Positions 1 through 9,184 of a stretch of DNA of 64,000 nucleotides are shown here, one piece after another. Source of the stretch: Arthrobacter sp. OVS8 (GTDB lineage Bacteria; Actinomycetota; Actinomycetes; Actinomycetales; Micrococcaceae); NCBI GenBank assembly GCA_028370155.1, contig CP116670.1, positions 1,426,001-1,490,000 of the forward strand. The letters run 5' to 3'. The first letter of the stretch is position 1. Each line of letters opens with the position of its first letter. The notes beneath the pieces are model-generated. The model saw only the letters and a program-made list of their open reading frames with translations, had not been told where the DNA came from and made no database searches. The translations under genes and the position numbers were made by a program.

Positions 1-977
1 CGACGCGCTGGCGATCACCGACACGTCCGGGGTCCTCGCCTGGGACGGGGCCGGGGAGGAGCTCAAGCCGCTCCTCATGGAGCTGTCGGCAGGAGTGCTC
101 GACGGCGGCCACACCGCCGTGATCCCGGCCGGCGAGGTGCAGGAACTGGCACAGGGCGCCGGCGCCGTCGCCACCCGTACGGACGTGGAACGCGCCGCGG
201 TGATCGCCCCGATCAAGACCGGGACCAGGGTGGTGGGCGTGGTGGCCGCCTTCGCCCCCGCGGTGGGGGCGGCCTGGTCCGTGCCACCAGCGAGGTGGCC
301 GACTGGGTGGCGACGCAGGTGGAACTGGCCGAACTCGACGCGTCGCGCACGCTGCTGATGGAGGCCGAGGTGCGCGCCCTCCGGGCCCAGATCAGTCCGC
401 ACTTCATCTACAACTCCCTGAACGCGATCGCCTCCTTCATCAACACGGACCCGGTCCGGGCGCGCGAGCTGGTGGTGGAGTTCGCGGACTTCACCCGTTA
501 TTCCTTCCGCCGGCACGGTGACTTCACCACCCTCGCCGAGGAACTGCGCTGCATCGACCGCTACCTGCTGCTGGAACGCGCCCGGTTCGGCGACCGCGTG
601 CAAGTGAGTTTGCGGATCGCCCCCGAAGTGCTCAGCACCGTGATCCCGTTCCTGAGCCTGCAGCCCTTGGTGGAAAACGCGGTCCGGCACGGCCTCGAGG
701 CGAAGGAGGGCCCGGCCACATCTCCATCACGGCCAACGATTCCGGTGCCTTCGCGGAGGTGACCATCGAGGACGACGGTGTGGGCATGGACCCGGAGCAG
801 CTGCGGGCGGTCCTCGCCGGGCACGGCGAGGGCGATCACGTGGGGCTGCGCAACGTCGATGCCCGGCTGCGGCAGGTCTACGGCGACGACAACGGGCTGG
901 TGATCGAGACCGCGCCCGGGGAGGGCACACTGATCACGATGCGCGTCCCCAAGTCGCAGCCCCGCCACGATGCCTGA
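1..977 (+). CDS. LytS-type sensor histidine kinase, 5' partial, two frameshifts
   Basis: C-terminal part of a LytS/YehU-like sensor kinase that would phosphorylate the LytTR regulator encoded next. The reading frame is open from base 2, so the start lies outside the window. A GAF-like input region (about 2-290) is followed by the His_kinase domain of this family, with the phospho-acceptor motif QISPHFIYNSLNAI at 388-429 and the LVENAVRHGLE N-box at 667-699; the DDGVGMDPEQL ATPase motif follows at 771-803. The frame changes near 262-270 and again near 705-718; each break is one missing base in a C/G-rich run, so this is probably sequence error. The gap to the regulator is 42 bases. Function is clear from motifs; the stimulus is not visible. 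Confidence 0.85.
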
Positions 978-1019
978 GCCTGCGGCCGGCTGAAGTGCCT
1001 GCGGCAGTAGTCTTGATCC

Positions 1020-1739
1020 ATGATTAACGTCCTCGTCGCCGATGACGAGCTGCCCGCTGTGGAGGAACTGGCCTTCCTGCTCGGCCGGGACGACCGGATC
1101 GGCACCATCTACCGCGCGTCCTCCGGGACCGAGGCCCTGCGGGCCCTCGAGGCCGAGGCTGTCGACGCCGTTTTCCTGGACATCCACATGCCGGCGCTCT
1201 CAGGCCTGGACATCGCGCGCGTCATCTCGCGCAGCAGCAGGCCGCCCGCGGTGGTTTTTGTTACAGCCGATGAGGACTGCGCCCTGGAGGCCTTCGAGCT
1301 GGCCGCCGTCGACTATCTCCTGAAACCCGTCCGCGCCGAGCGGCTGGCGAAGTCGATCGGCAGGATCAGCGAACTGCTCAAGGACGGCGCCCCTCGGCCT
1401 GAGATGATCACCGTGGACCTCGGCGGCACCACCAAGATGATCCGCCGCGAGGACGTCACCTATGTCCAGGCCCAGGGCGACTACGCCAGGCTGCACACCG
1501 CGGACGCCAGCTACCTCATCCGGGTTCCGCTGGCCGACCTGGAACAGCAATGGGCCGAAGCAGGTTTTATCCGCATCCACCGGTCCTACCTCATCGCGCT
1601 GAACCACGTCAGCCACATGAAGCTCGCCGCAGCCCGTCCCAGTGTCACCGTGACGGGCGCCGAACTGCCGATCAGCCGGCGGCACCTGCCGTCCGTGCGG
1701 GAAAAGCTTGAGGCGACCCGGATCCGGCCGCAGGCATGA
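1020..1739 (+). CDS. LytTR-family response regulator
   Basis: 239-residue response regulator of the LytR/AlgR family. The receiver domain covers about residues 1-120, with acidic residues DD at 8-9, phospho-acceptor Asp54 in VFLDIHMPA, and the conserved Lys in YLLKPVRAE near 104. The LytTR DNA-binding domain runs from about residue 135 to 235 and carries the typical VTYVQAQGDYARLHT and FIRIHRSYLIALNHV segments. It is the partner of the kinase just upstream. Its stop overlaps the start of the next gene (ATGA), so the downstream membrane genes are probably translated with it. Related LytS/LytTR pairs such as BtsSR and YpdAB control carboxylate transporters, which fits the symporter two genes downstream; the target here is inferred. 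Confidence 0.93.
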   Translation: MINVLVADDELPAVEELAFLLGRDDRIGTIYRASSGTEALRALEAEAVDAVFLDIHMPALSGLDIARVISRSSRPPAVVFVTADEDCALEAFELAAVDYLLKPVRAERLAKSIGRISELLKDGAPRPEMITVDLGGTTKMIRREDVTYVQAQGDYARLHTADASYLIRVPLADLEQQWAEAGFIRIHRSYLIALNHVSHMKLAAARPSVTVTGAELPISRRHLPSVREKLEATRIRPQA

Positions 1740-2155
1740 CCCGCGTCCGCGTCACCGCGCCCCGCAGCATGACGGCAGGCAGCGGCACGGCAGGCAGCGC
1801 AACGTCGGGCAACGGGACGGCAGTCAGCGCACTGACGGCCGCGCGGTCGGCCGCCGCGACGCGCGAGGCCGCCGAGGAATCCGACGCCGGCCAGGTGTTT
1901 GTCCGCTCGCTGATCCGTTCCCAGCTGCGGCTCGGGGTGGTGGTGGCGGCGGGGTTCCTGCTGATCCTGGTCGCGTTCCCGCTGATGCTGGGGCTGGTCC
2001 CCGGGCTCGCGGAGTCAACAATCATGGGCCTTCCCTTCGACTGGGTGCTGCTGGGCGCGGGGATCTACCCGGTGGTCGGGCTCAGCGCCTGGCTGTATAT
2101 CCGGACCGCGGCCCGGAACGAATCCCGCTACCGGGATCTCGTCGGGGACAAGTGA
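1736..2155 (+). CDS. DUF485-like small membrane protein
   Basis: 139-residue protein with two predicted membrane helices (about residues 67-88 and 101-122) and a short charged C-terminus, as in the DUF485 family (YjcH), which is usually encoded directly before ActP-type acetate symporters. That arrangement is present here: the symporter starts eight bases after this stop. The first 45 residues are a low-complexity Gly/Ser/Thr/Ala stretch (repeated GSGTAGSATSG) that is not typical of the family, and the true start may lie downstream. The ATG used here overlaps the stop of the response regulator. The biochemical role of DUF485 proteins is not established; a helper of the symporter is inferred from position. 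Confidence 0.7.
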   Translation: MTRVRVTAPRSMTAGSGTAGSATSGNGTAVSALTAARSAAATREAAEESDAGQVFVRSLIRSQLRLGVVVAAGFLLILVAFPLMLGLVPGLAESTIMGLPFDWVLLGAGIYPVVGLSAWLYIRTAARNESRYRDLVGDK

Positions 2156-2162
2156 GGCGCCC

Positions 2163-3629
2163 GTGAACCCGGCCGTCGCCATCGCGGCGTTCGCCGCCGT
2201 CTCGCTGGCCACGGCCGGGATCGGTTTCTACGGGCTGCGGATCTCGCGCACCACCGGGGACTTCTACGTGGCGTCCCGGACGGTCCGGCCCTGGTGGAAC
2301 GCCTCGGCGATCGGCGGCGAATACCTGTCGGCGGCGAGTTTCCTCGGCGTGGCCGGGCTCATCCTGCTCTCCGGCACGGACGCCCTCTGGTTTCCGGTGG
2401 GATACACCGCGGGGTACCTGATGCTGCTGCTCTTCGTCGCCGCCCCGCTGCGCCGTTCCGGTGCCTACACGATTCCCGACTTCACCGAGGCGCGGCTCGA
2501 TTCGCGGGTGGTCCGCAGCGTCACGAGCGTCGTCGTCGTGATTGTCGGCTGGCTCTATATCGTCCCGCAGCTCCACGGCGCGGCGCTGGCCATCCGGATC
2601 ACCACCGGGCTGCCGGCGTGGGTGGGGATGGTGGCGGTGGTCGCCGTCGTCTGCGTCACGGTCGTCGCGGGCGGCATGCGGTCCATTACCTTTGTCCAGG
2701 CGTTCCAGTACTGGCTGAAGTTGACGGCGCTGGCGGTGCCGATCCTGTTCATCGTCTTTGTCCTGGCGGACTCCGGAACTCCGGCGGTGGCCGAGGCGTC
2801 CGCGAACCCCACCGGCGCGGCCCCGGCCGGCATGTACCAGAACATTTCCCTGCTCGTGGCGCTGCTGTTCGGGACGCTGGGCCTGCCGCATGTGCTGGTG
2901 CGCTTCTACACGAACCCGGACGGGCAGTCGGCCCGCCGGACCACCCTGATAGTCCTGGGCCTGTTGTCGGTCTTCTACCTGTTTCCGACGGCGTACGGGC
3001 TGATCGGCCGGGTCTTTGCCCCGCACCTGGCGCAGAGCGGGCAGGCGGATGCACTGGTCCTGCTGCTGCCCGGGGAGCTGGTTGGCGGGATGGCCGGTGA
3101 CCTGCTGTCCGCGCTGGTGGTGGCCGGAGCGTTTGCCGCGTTCCTGTCCACAACCTCCGGGCTGGTGGTCTCGCTCGCCGGGGTGATCAGCCAGGACCTG
3201 TTCGGCGGCAGTGTGCAAGGCTTCCGGCGGGCGGCCGTGATCTCGGCGGTGGTCCCGCTGGGCATCGCGTCCATGACGGGTTCGCTCGCGCTGGCCGGGA
3301 GCGTGGGAATGGTGTTTGCTTTCACCGCATCGACGATCTGTCCGGTGCTGCTGCTGGGCATCTGGTGGCGCGGACTGACCGACGCCGGGGCGATCGCCGG
3401 CATGGTGACCGGAGCGGTGCTGTGCGGCGGGGCGATGGTGGCCGGAGCCTGGCTGAGTCCCGGCGGAACCCCGGCCTGGCTGGCGCAGCCTGCTGCCTGG
3501 ACGGTGCCCGCGGCGTTTGCAGTGATGGTCCTGGTCTCCCGCGCCACCCGCGGCCGCGTGCCGCGGACCATCACCCGGCTGATGACCCGGCTGCACACTC
3601 CGGAACGGCCGTTGGTCACCGAGCGCTGA
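2163..3629 (+). CDS. Sodium:solute symporter, ActP-like (cation acetate symporter family)
   Basis: 488-residue integral membrane protein of the solute:sodium symporter family. About thirteen hydrophobic segments are visible; early family signatures include DFYVASRTVRPWWNASAIGGEYLSAASF cut across residues 31-58 and the PDFTEARLDSRVVRSV motif near 107. GLPHVLVRFYTNPDG near residue 241 resembles the acetate/pyruvate branch. The gene begins with GTG eight bases after the DUF485 gene, giving a four-gene operon of sensor, regulator, small subunit and transporter. Uptake of acetate, pyruvate or another short monocarboxylate is the best guess. The exact substrate cannot be told from sequence. Confidence 0.88.
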   Translation: MNPAVAIAAFAAVSLATAGIGFYGLRISRTTGDFYVASRTVRPWWNASAIGGEYLSAASFLGVAGLILLSGTDALWFPVGYTAGYLMLLLFVAAPLRRSGAYTIPDFTEARLDSRVVRSVTSVVVVIVGWLYIVPQLHGAALAIRITTGLPAWVGMVAVVAVVCVTVVAGGMRSITFVQAFQYWLKLTALAVPILFIVFVLADSGTPAVAEASANPTGAAPAGMYQNISLLVALLFGTLGLPHVLVRFYTNPDGQSARRTTLIVLGLLSVFYLFPTAYGLIGRVFAPHLAQSGQADALVLLLPGELVGGMAGDLLSALVVAGAFAAFLSTTSGLVVSLAGVISQDLFGGSVQGFRRAAVISAVVPLGIASMTGSLALAGSVGMVFAFTASTICPVLLLGIWWRGLTDAGAIAGMVTGAVLCGGAMVAGAWLSPGGTPAWLAQPAAWTVPAAFAVMVLVSRATRGRVPRTITRLMTRLHTPERPLVTER

Positions 3630-3635
3630 GGGCGC

Positions 3636-4213
3636 TCAGTCGATGGCGGCCATCAGCTCGACGACGCGGTCCAGGAAGGCATCCACCTGGTTTTCCTCGT
3701 AGCCGTCCTTGCCGACGGCGGGCCGGAAGACGGCGCGGCGCACGTTGTCCACGCTCAGCGGCTTGTCCTCTTCGAGGTAGCCGATCAGGTCATGGCAGAG
3801 GTCATCCACGTCCGTGGTGTTGTAGCTGCGCGCCTTGGCCTTGGCCGGACGCCGGAAGCGCTGGCCGTCGGGACGGTGCAGCCGTCCGCGGAGCAGGCCG
3901 CCAGCCGGCCGATCTCGCGGAGCCAGGCGTCCTCGCCGCGTTCGGCCACCAGCTCGTCGCGCTCCCGCAAGGCGAGGGCGTCCTCAAGGCGGTCCAGGGC
4001 GGCGTCCACGTCGGATGCGGCATAGCCGCCCTTGACGGGGTCAAAGGAGACTGCCCTGACGTCGGCGCTCTTGACCGGCCGGGCGGCGGAACGGGGCGAT
4101 TCGAACGACACCCGGGCCCGCTGCATGAACTGGTCCACTTGCTTGGCGTTGTAGCCGTACTGATTCCGCTGCACGCGGTCAAAGGAAGCAGGAATCTGCC
4201 GTTGAATGTCCAC
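3636..4213 (-). CDS. DivIVA-domain repeat protein, one frameshift
   Basis: Small protein made almost entirely of repeated DivIVA-like modules (the actinobacterial DivI1A repeat family). Four copies of a G/SY-x4-VDxxL motif can be read: YGYNAKQVDQFM, GGYAASDVDAAL, RSYNTTDVDDLC and DGYEENQVDAFL, spaced about 50 residues. The last two need a frame change near 3885-3895, after which the frame runs to the TGA at 3636-3638 (ending VVELMAAID). I take GTG at 4213, which has AAGGA upstream; an in-frame TTG at 4234 is possible but lacks a binding site. Full DivIVA/Wag31 proteins have long coiled coils for polar growth; this one has none, so its role in cell-pole organisation is only suggested. Confidence 0.75.
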
Positions 4214-4293
4214 TGTTACTGTTGTTTCCTTCAATGCCGTTCGGCTGGTTTGCCCGGCACCATTCTAGGGCCGGGGGCGGAAGCGGAAGTTCT

Positions 4294-5211
4294 TCACGCG
4301 CCGGCAAAGATTGAGTAGAGGATAAAGGCCACCGGGGACGCGAAGACGATCGAGTCCAGGCGGTCCATGACCCCGCCGTGGCCGGGCAGGATGCTGCTCA
4401 TGTCCTTGATGCCGAGTTCGCGCTTCACCATGGATTCCGAGAGGTCCCCTGCGGTGGCCGCGGCGACCATGCCGACGGCCAGCGCCACGCCCACCCACCA
4501 GGGCTTGTCCAGCAGGAAAACGGCGGCAAGCACACCGACTGCCGTGGCCCCGCCCATGGATCCGGCGAAGCCTTCCCAGCTCTTTTAGGGCTGATCTTCG
4601 GCGCCATCGGATGCTTGCCGAGCGAGGCGCCCACGAGGTATCCGAAGGTGTCATTGGCCACCACCAGCAGCAGGAGGGTGGCGATCTGCCACGCTCCCGG
4701 AGGAATAGCGCCGTCGGGCCAGAGCCCCACCGGTGTCTCCCCCACGAACGTGTGCAGCGGCAGCACGGCGAAGCTGATCAGGAACGGGACCCAGGCCAGC
4801 GTGAAGACGCCGGCGAAAATGCTGCGCGCGGATCCTGCGGCGCCTTCGAGGGACCGCCAGATCAGCGCGGCGACACTGCTGAGCATCATCGCGAACAGGA
4901 GGCTTTCGAGCCCGCCGAAGTAGGCCGCGGCCGGCATCGCAACCGTGCCCGTCATCACCGGGATGATCGGCAGCCTGGTGCCCGAGGTCTCCAGGGCCCG
5001 GAAGACTTCCCAGACACCGAAGATCGCGAAGGTGGTGACAATGAGCACGAACCCCAGCGGAAGGAACAACAATCCGCCAAGGACGAAGATGAGCATGCCG
5101 AGACCCACAGCGGTGGCGGCGGGAAGATTCCTGCCCGCCTTCGGCGTCGGGTTCCTCCGCTGCTTCCCCGTACCCGGAGGTGCGCTCCGGGGTCCCCTGT
5201 TCCTGCGCCAT
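4294..5211 (-). CDS. cdsA: Phosphatidate cytidylyltransferase, two frameshifts
   Basis: CDP-diacylglycerol synthase: makes CDP-diacylglycerol from phosphatidate and CTP in the cytoplasmic membrane, feeding all phospholipid synthesis. About eight hydrophobic helices are visible. The family signature lies at the C-terminal end: [31 protein letters not shown] is split by the second break, followed by the [33 protein letters not shown] segment with the metal-binding Asp residues. Breaks are near 5165-5180 and 4575-4585. The ATG overlaps the frr stop by one base (TGATG), so translation is coupled to frr. It is the last gene of the rpsB-tsf-pyrH-frr-cdsA cluster, as in many actinobacteria. Confidence 0.9.
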
Positions 5212-5767
5212 CAGACCTCGAGCAGCTCGGCTTCCTTGCGCTTGAGAAGCTCGTCGATGCCGTCGACGTGGGCCTTGGTGATGGCGTCCAGTTCCTTTCG
5301 CCCCGGCTGCCCTCGTCCTCGCCGGCTTCGCCGTCCTTGACCAGCTTGTCCAGGGTTTCCTTGGCCTTGCGGCGGATGTTGCGGATGGACACCTTGGCGT
5401 CCTCGCCCTTGGACTTGACGATCTTGACGTATTCCTTGCGGCGCTCGGCCGTCAGGTCCGGGATGGTGATCCGGATGACGTTGCCGTCGTTGGAGGGGTT
5501 GGCGCCCACTTCGGAGTCGCTCAGGGCACGCTCGATGTCCCGCAGGGCGGTCTTGTCGAACGGCGTGATGAGGATGGTGCGGGCGTCCGGAATGGCAAAG
5601 GAGGCCAGCTGCTGCAACGGTGTGGGTGAGCCGTAGTAGTCCACCAGCACCTTGTTGTAGAGGCCCGGGTTGGCGCGGCCGGTGCGGATCGAGGCGAAGT
5701 CTTCCTTGGCTACTTCAACCGCCTTGTCCATCTTGTCCCCGGCTTCGAGCAAGGTTTCTTCGATCAC
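5211..5767 (-). CDS. frr: Ribosome recycling factor, one frameshift
   Basis: RRF, which with EF-G splits post-termination ribosomes. The start [19 protein letters not shown], the [20 protein letters not shown] segment (split across residues 27-46) and the [26 protein letters not shown] stretch are hallmark RRF sequence. The normal C-terminus ([19 protein letters not shown]) is found only after a frame change near 5298-5306, next to a run of four C; corrected length is about 185 residues, the usual size. The gene is indispensable in bacteria, so the break is almost certainly a sequence error. It lies 112 bases after pyrH. Confidence 0.95.
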
Positions 5768-5879
5768 GATCTCTCCTCAGAAATTGGTGCACCCGCCACT
5801 GGCGGGGTGCTGCACGGTCTTGGTGGCGTTCCGCCTGCTGGCCCCGGGCTTCGAGGTGCGGAAATGTCCTGAAAACATC

Positions 5880-6626
5880 CTAGCCGTTGCTAGGGGTGAC
5901 GACGGTGCCCAGGTCCTCGCCGAGGATGGCCCGGGTGACGTTGCCTTCGCCTTCCATGCCGAACACCACCATGGTGAGGTTGTTGTCCTTGCACATGGTC
6001 ATGGCGGTCTGGTCCATCACGCGGATGTCGCGGCGCAGGGCGTCGTCGTAGCTGAGGTGGTGCAGCTTCTCGGCCGTGGGGTCCTTCTTCGGGTCTGCGG
6101 TGTAGACGCCGTCCACCCCGCTCTTCGCCATCAGGACAACGTCGGCGTGGACCTCCATGGCACGCTGCGCGGCCACGGTGTCGGTGGAGAAGTACGGCAG
6201 TCCGGCGCCGGCGCCGAAGATGACCACACGGCCCTTTTCCATGTGGCGGATGGCGCGGCGCGGAATGTACGCCTCTGCCACCTGGCCCATGGTGATGGCG
6301 CTCTGCACACGGGTTTCGACGCCGGCCTGTTCCAGGAAGTCCTGGAGGGCCAGGCAGTTCATGACCGTGCCGAGCATGCCCATGTAATCGGCGCGGGAAC
6401 GGTCCATGCCGCTCTGCGACAGTTCGGCGCCGCGGAAGAAGTTTCCACCGCCGACGACGATCGCGACTTCCACGTCGGGGACCGCCGCGGCGATCTGCTT
6501 GGCCACGCCGCGGACAGTGTCAGGGTCGACGCCCAGCTTCCCGCCGCCGAAGACCTCGCCGGAAAGCTTCAACAGGACTCGGCGCCGGCTCTTCTTTGGC
6601 TGGGCTGAAGTAGTGACGGTTTCCAT
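5880..6626 (-). CDS. pyrH: UMP kinase
   Basis: Uridylate kinase of the amino-acid kinase fold: phosphorylates UMP to UDP with ATP for pyrimidine nucleotide synthesis in the cytoplasm. 248 residues, the usual length. Visible motifs are [13 protein letters not shown] (phosphate loop), [12 protein letters not shown], the [22 protein letters not shown]-binding stretch and [18 protein letters not shown] near the C-terminus. I chose the ATG at 6626 because GGGAAGG stands six bases upstream; the same frame stays open 60 bases further without a binding site. It is followed by frr. Confidence 0.96.
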   Translation of the reverse strand: METVTTSAQPKKSRRRVLLKLSGEVFGGGKLGVDPDTVRGVAKQIAAAVPDVEVAIVVGGGNFFRGAELSQSGMDRSRADYMGMLGTVMNCLALQDFLEQAGVETRVQSAITMGQVAEAYIPRRAIRHMEKGRVVIFGAGAGLPYFSTDTVAAQRAMEVHADVVLMAKSGVDGVYTADPKKDPTAEKLHHLSYDDALRRDIRVMDQTAMTMCKDNNLTMVVFGMEGEGNVTRAILGEDLGTVVTPSNG

Positions 6627-6764
6627 GGTGCCTTCCCGTTGGTGAACTCTGCAAAAGGTTATCGTGCCGGGGGCCAAAGGAGTCATTCGGCCCGGACCCG
6701 GATTTTCCGGATCTTTCCGGGACTGCCCGGATTTGTCCGGGAGGGTGTCCCGGGTGCATGCAAA

Positions 6765-6790
6765 GGGGTGGCCACCGCAGTGACCACCCC
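6765..6790 (-). terminator. Hairpin after tsf
   Basis: Read on the minus strand, an 11-base stem (GGGGTGGTCAC with GTGGCCACCCC, one G-U pair) closes a four-base TGCG loop and is followed by TTTGC. It lies 37 bases after the tsf stop and before pyrH, so it probably ends or attenuates rpsB-tsf transcription. Confidence 0.7.
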
Positions 6791-6796
6791 CTCAGC

Positions 6797-6829
6797 GTGT
6801 CTGACTAGTGTCTGACTGGTGTCTGACTA
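6797..6829. repeat. Three 11-base direct repeats at the tsf 3' end
   Basis: Three adjacent copies of TGTCTGACT(A/G)G, the second with G for A, ending inside the tsf stop codon. Each copy contains CTAG or CTGG. The function is unknown; it may be a simple replication-slippage product. Confidence 0.7.
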
Positions 6830-7663
6830 GGAACCGACGCGGAAACGCGTGAATGCGGTGCCCTTGACGCCGGCCTCTTCGAGGACCTGCGCAACAGACT
6901 TCTTGGCATCCTTGGCGAATGCCTGGTCGAGGAGGACCTCGCCCTTGTAGAAGCCCGTGACGCGGCCTTCGACGATCTTGGTCATAGCTGCTTCAGGCTT
7001 GCCTTCAGCCTTGGCGGTCTCCTCGGCGATGCGACGCTCGGACTCGACGAGCTCGGCCGGAACATCCTCACGGGAGAGGTAGTTCGGGGACATCGCGGCG
7101 ATGTGGACGGCGACGTCGTGGGCTGCGGTGGCAGCGGCTTCGCCTTCGCCGTCAACAGCGAACAGGACGCCGACCTGGGCCGGGAGATCCTTGGAGGTCT
7201 TGTGCAGGTAAGCGTCGACCGTTGCGCCCTCGATGCGGGAGATGCGGCGGACAACAACCTTCTCGCCCAGAACGGCGCCTTCTTCGACGACGACCTCGGA
7301 CAGCGGCTTGCCGTCGACCTCGGTGGCCAGCAGGGTATCGAGATCGGCAGCGCCGGACTCGACTGCAATGGCCAGGACCTTGTCGGCGAGCTGGATGAAC
7401 TTGTCAGCCTTCGCGACGAAGTCGGTCTCGCAGTTGACTTCAATCATCACGCCAACGCCGCCGTCGACCTTGGCAGCAACCAGGCCTTCTGCGGTGGAGC
7501 GGCCTTCGCGCTTGGTGGCGCCCTTGAGGCCCTTGATGCGGATGATTTCGATGGCCTTCTCGGCGTCACCGTTGGCTTCGTCAAGAGCCTTCTTGACATC
7601 CATCATGCCGGCGCCCGTGCGCTCGCGCAGAGCCTTGATATCAGCGGCAGTGTAGTTCGCCAT
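6827..7663 (-). CDS. tsf: Translation elongation factor Ts
   Basis: EF-Ts, the guanine-nucleotide exchange factor of EF-Tu. 278 residues, slightly under the E. coli length. The UBA-like N-terminal module is clear (TAADIKALRERTGAGMMDVK), followed by the diagnostic NCETDFVAKADKF motif that contacts the EF-Tu G domain. The C-terminus ends in TAFTRFRVGS. It lies 157 bases after rpsB with a long imperfect hairpin between them, and is followed by a terminator-like stem, so expression relative to rpsB could be tuned at the RNA level. Confidence 0.97.
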   Translation of the reverse strand: MANYTAADIKALRERTGAGMMDVKKALDEANGDAEKAIEIIRIKGLKGATKREGRSTAEGLVAAKVDGGVGVMIEVNCETDFVAKADKFIQLADKVLAIAVESGAADLDTLLATEVDGKPLSEVVVEEGAVLGEKVVVRRISRIEGATVDAYLHKTSKDLPAQVGVLFAVDGEGEAAATAAHDVAVHIAAMSPNYLSREDVPAELVESERRIAEETAKAEGKPEAAMTKIVEGRVTGFYKGEVLLDQAFAKDAKKSVAQVLEEAGVKGTAFTRFRVGS

Positions 7664-7701
7664 GTGAACCCCTCTGTCTAGAAATTTTGTGTGGTGTACG
7701 G

Positions 7702-7746
7702 ACTGACAGGACGGCAGCTCACCTTGTGAGCGGCCATCCTGTCAGT
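7702..7746. other. Inverted repeat between rpsB and tsf
   Basis: Outer arms ACTGACAGGA and TCCTGTCAGT (10 bases, perfect) enclose an inner GCTCAC / GTGAGC stem. It sits between rpsB and tsf, in the place where other bacteria have an attenuator or processing site. No U-tract follows on the minus strand, so a simple terminator is less likely. Confidence 0.55.
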
Positions 7747-7820
7747 TCCCCTGCGCCGCGGAGAGCGTGCGGGGAGATCCGGATTTATTTGTCAGCTGAG
7801 CTGGCAGTCAGGGTGTCTGA

Positions 7821-8702
7821 CTACTTGGCTTCGCCGGCGGCGTCGTCGGCAGCCGGAGCTTCCTCGGCGGCGGCGGGTGCTTCTTCAGCAGCCGGAGCGG
7901 CTTCTGCAGCCGGGGCAGCAGCAGCTTCTTCGGTCTTGCTGCCTTCGAGGAGCTCGCGCTCCCACTCGGCCAGCGGCTCTTCCGGTGCTTCCGTGGTGCC
8001 GGTGGCGCGCTGGTTGCGGGCGATGAGGCCCTCAGCAACGGCGTCAGCAACAACGCGGGTCAGCAGGTTGACGGAGCGGATGGCGTCGTCGTTACCCGGG
8101 ATCGGGAAGTCGACTTCGTCCGGATCGCAGTTGGTGTCCAGGATGGCAACAACCGGGATGTTCAGCTTCTTGGCTTCGTCGACAGCAAGGTGTTCCTTCT
8201 TGGTGTCAACGATCCACAGCGCGGAAGGCGCCTTGGTCAGGTTGCGGATACCACCGAGGTTGGTTTCCAGCTTGGTGAGTTCGCGGCGAAGGAGCAGCAG
8301 TTCCTTCTTGGTGTAAGCGGAACCGGCGACGTCGTCGAAGTCGATCTCTTCGAGTTCCTTCATGCGCTGGATGCGCTTGGAGACCGTCTGGAAGTTGGTC
8401 AGCATACCGCCGAGCCAACGCTGGTTGACGTACGGCTGGCCAACGCGGGTGGCCTGCTCGGCGATGGATTCCTGCGCCTGCTTCTTGGTGCCGACGAAGA
8501 GAACGGTGCCGCCGTGTGCAACGGTGGCCTTCACGAACTCGTAGGCACGGTCGATGTAGGACAGCGACTGCTGCAGGTCAATGATGTAGATGCCGTTGCG
8601 CTCCGTGAAGATGAAGCGCTTCATCTTCGGGTTCCAACGGCGGGTCTGGTGTCCAAAGTGGACGCCGCTGTCAAGCAGCTGGCGCATAGTTACGACGGGC
8701 AT
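7821..8702 (-). CDS. rpsB: 30S ribosomal protein S2
   Basis: S2 of the small ribosomal subunit, 293 residues. It begins [27 protein letters not shown] (residues 1-27), the standard S2 start, and has [24 protein letters not shown] and [23 protein letters not shown] blocks in order. The last 55 residues are a low-complexity Ala/Glu/Pro tail not present in E. coli S2 but common in actinobacteria. GGAAGGAG stands upstream of the ATG. First gene of the rpsB-tsf-pyrH-frr-cdsA cluster, preceded by a long leader. Confidence 0.97.
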   Translation of the reverse strand: MPVVTMRQLLDSGVHFGHQTRRWNPKMKRFIFTERNGIYIIDLQQSLSYIDRAYEFVKATVAHGGTVLFVGTKKQAQESIAEQATRVGQPYVNQRWLGGMLTNFQTVSKRIQRMKELEEIDFDDVAGSAYTKKELLLLRRELTKLETNLGGIRNLTKAPSALWIVDTKKEHLAVDEAKKLNIPVVAILDTNCDPDEVDFPIPGNDDAIRSVNLLTRVVADAVAEGLIARNQRATGTTEAPEEPLAEWERELLEGSKTEEAAAAPAAEAAPAAEEAPAAAEEAPAADDAAGEAK

Positions 8703-9184
8703 GCCGACGCTCCTTCCGGCAGGTCATTCATGAGAGAGCCCATGGGCTGTCTTACCCTGCCAATAGTTGACGGTTGATTAGCAACACCCAGGCGGGCGGT
8801 GCTCCTGGCATCCACTGCGCTTCTTATCCCGACCATGGGCCGGGACCGAAAGAGGCGCAGTCCTCCGCACCCTGAAGAGTTGAAGCTTCGAATGAGGAGG
8901 GCTGGATACGCGTAGTCAGCTGCTGCTCCCCGCACCCCTGAATGAGGTGTGCCGGCTTAGACAATGACTTTGTTCGCACAAAGATGTTCGCCAAAATACA
9001 TTGATCAAGCGTGAGGGCACAGCAAACTGCTCCACCAAGTGTACTACAGGGGCGGTGCCGAAATGGACGGTTTCCGGGGGCTGCGGAGGGGCTGCGGAGG
9101 GGCTTTGGGGCCCCTCTTCCGGGCTTATCCACATAGCCCGGGGCGGCGCTTTCAGGAGCACGGCGGCAGCTGCAGGCTGGGTTT
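8703..9184 (-). promoter_or_regulatory. rpsB upstream region / long 5' leader (482 bases)
   Basis: No gene is supported here. The stretch separates divergent rpsB and the M23 peptidase gene. On the minus strand, TAGTACACT near 9040-9048 could serve as a -10 region, which would give rpsB a leader of over 300 bases. Within it, two related direct repeats stand about 61 bases apart: CTCCGCACCCTGAA at 8863-8876 and CTCCCCGCACCCCTGAA at 8926-8942 (plus-strand reading). A tandem GGGGCTGCGGA repeat lies at 9076-9102. Autoregulation of S2 through its leader is known in other bacteria; here it is only a possibility. Confidence 0.4.

Noticed and set aside
2082..3596. 504-codon open frame on the minus strand
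   Set aside because: It lies fully opposite the symporter gene, is Arg/Gly/Gln/Pro-rich without domains, and is a typical high-GC shadow of a real gene.
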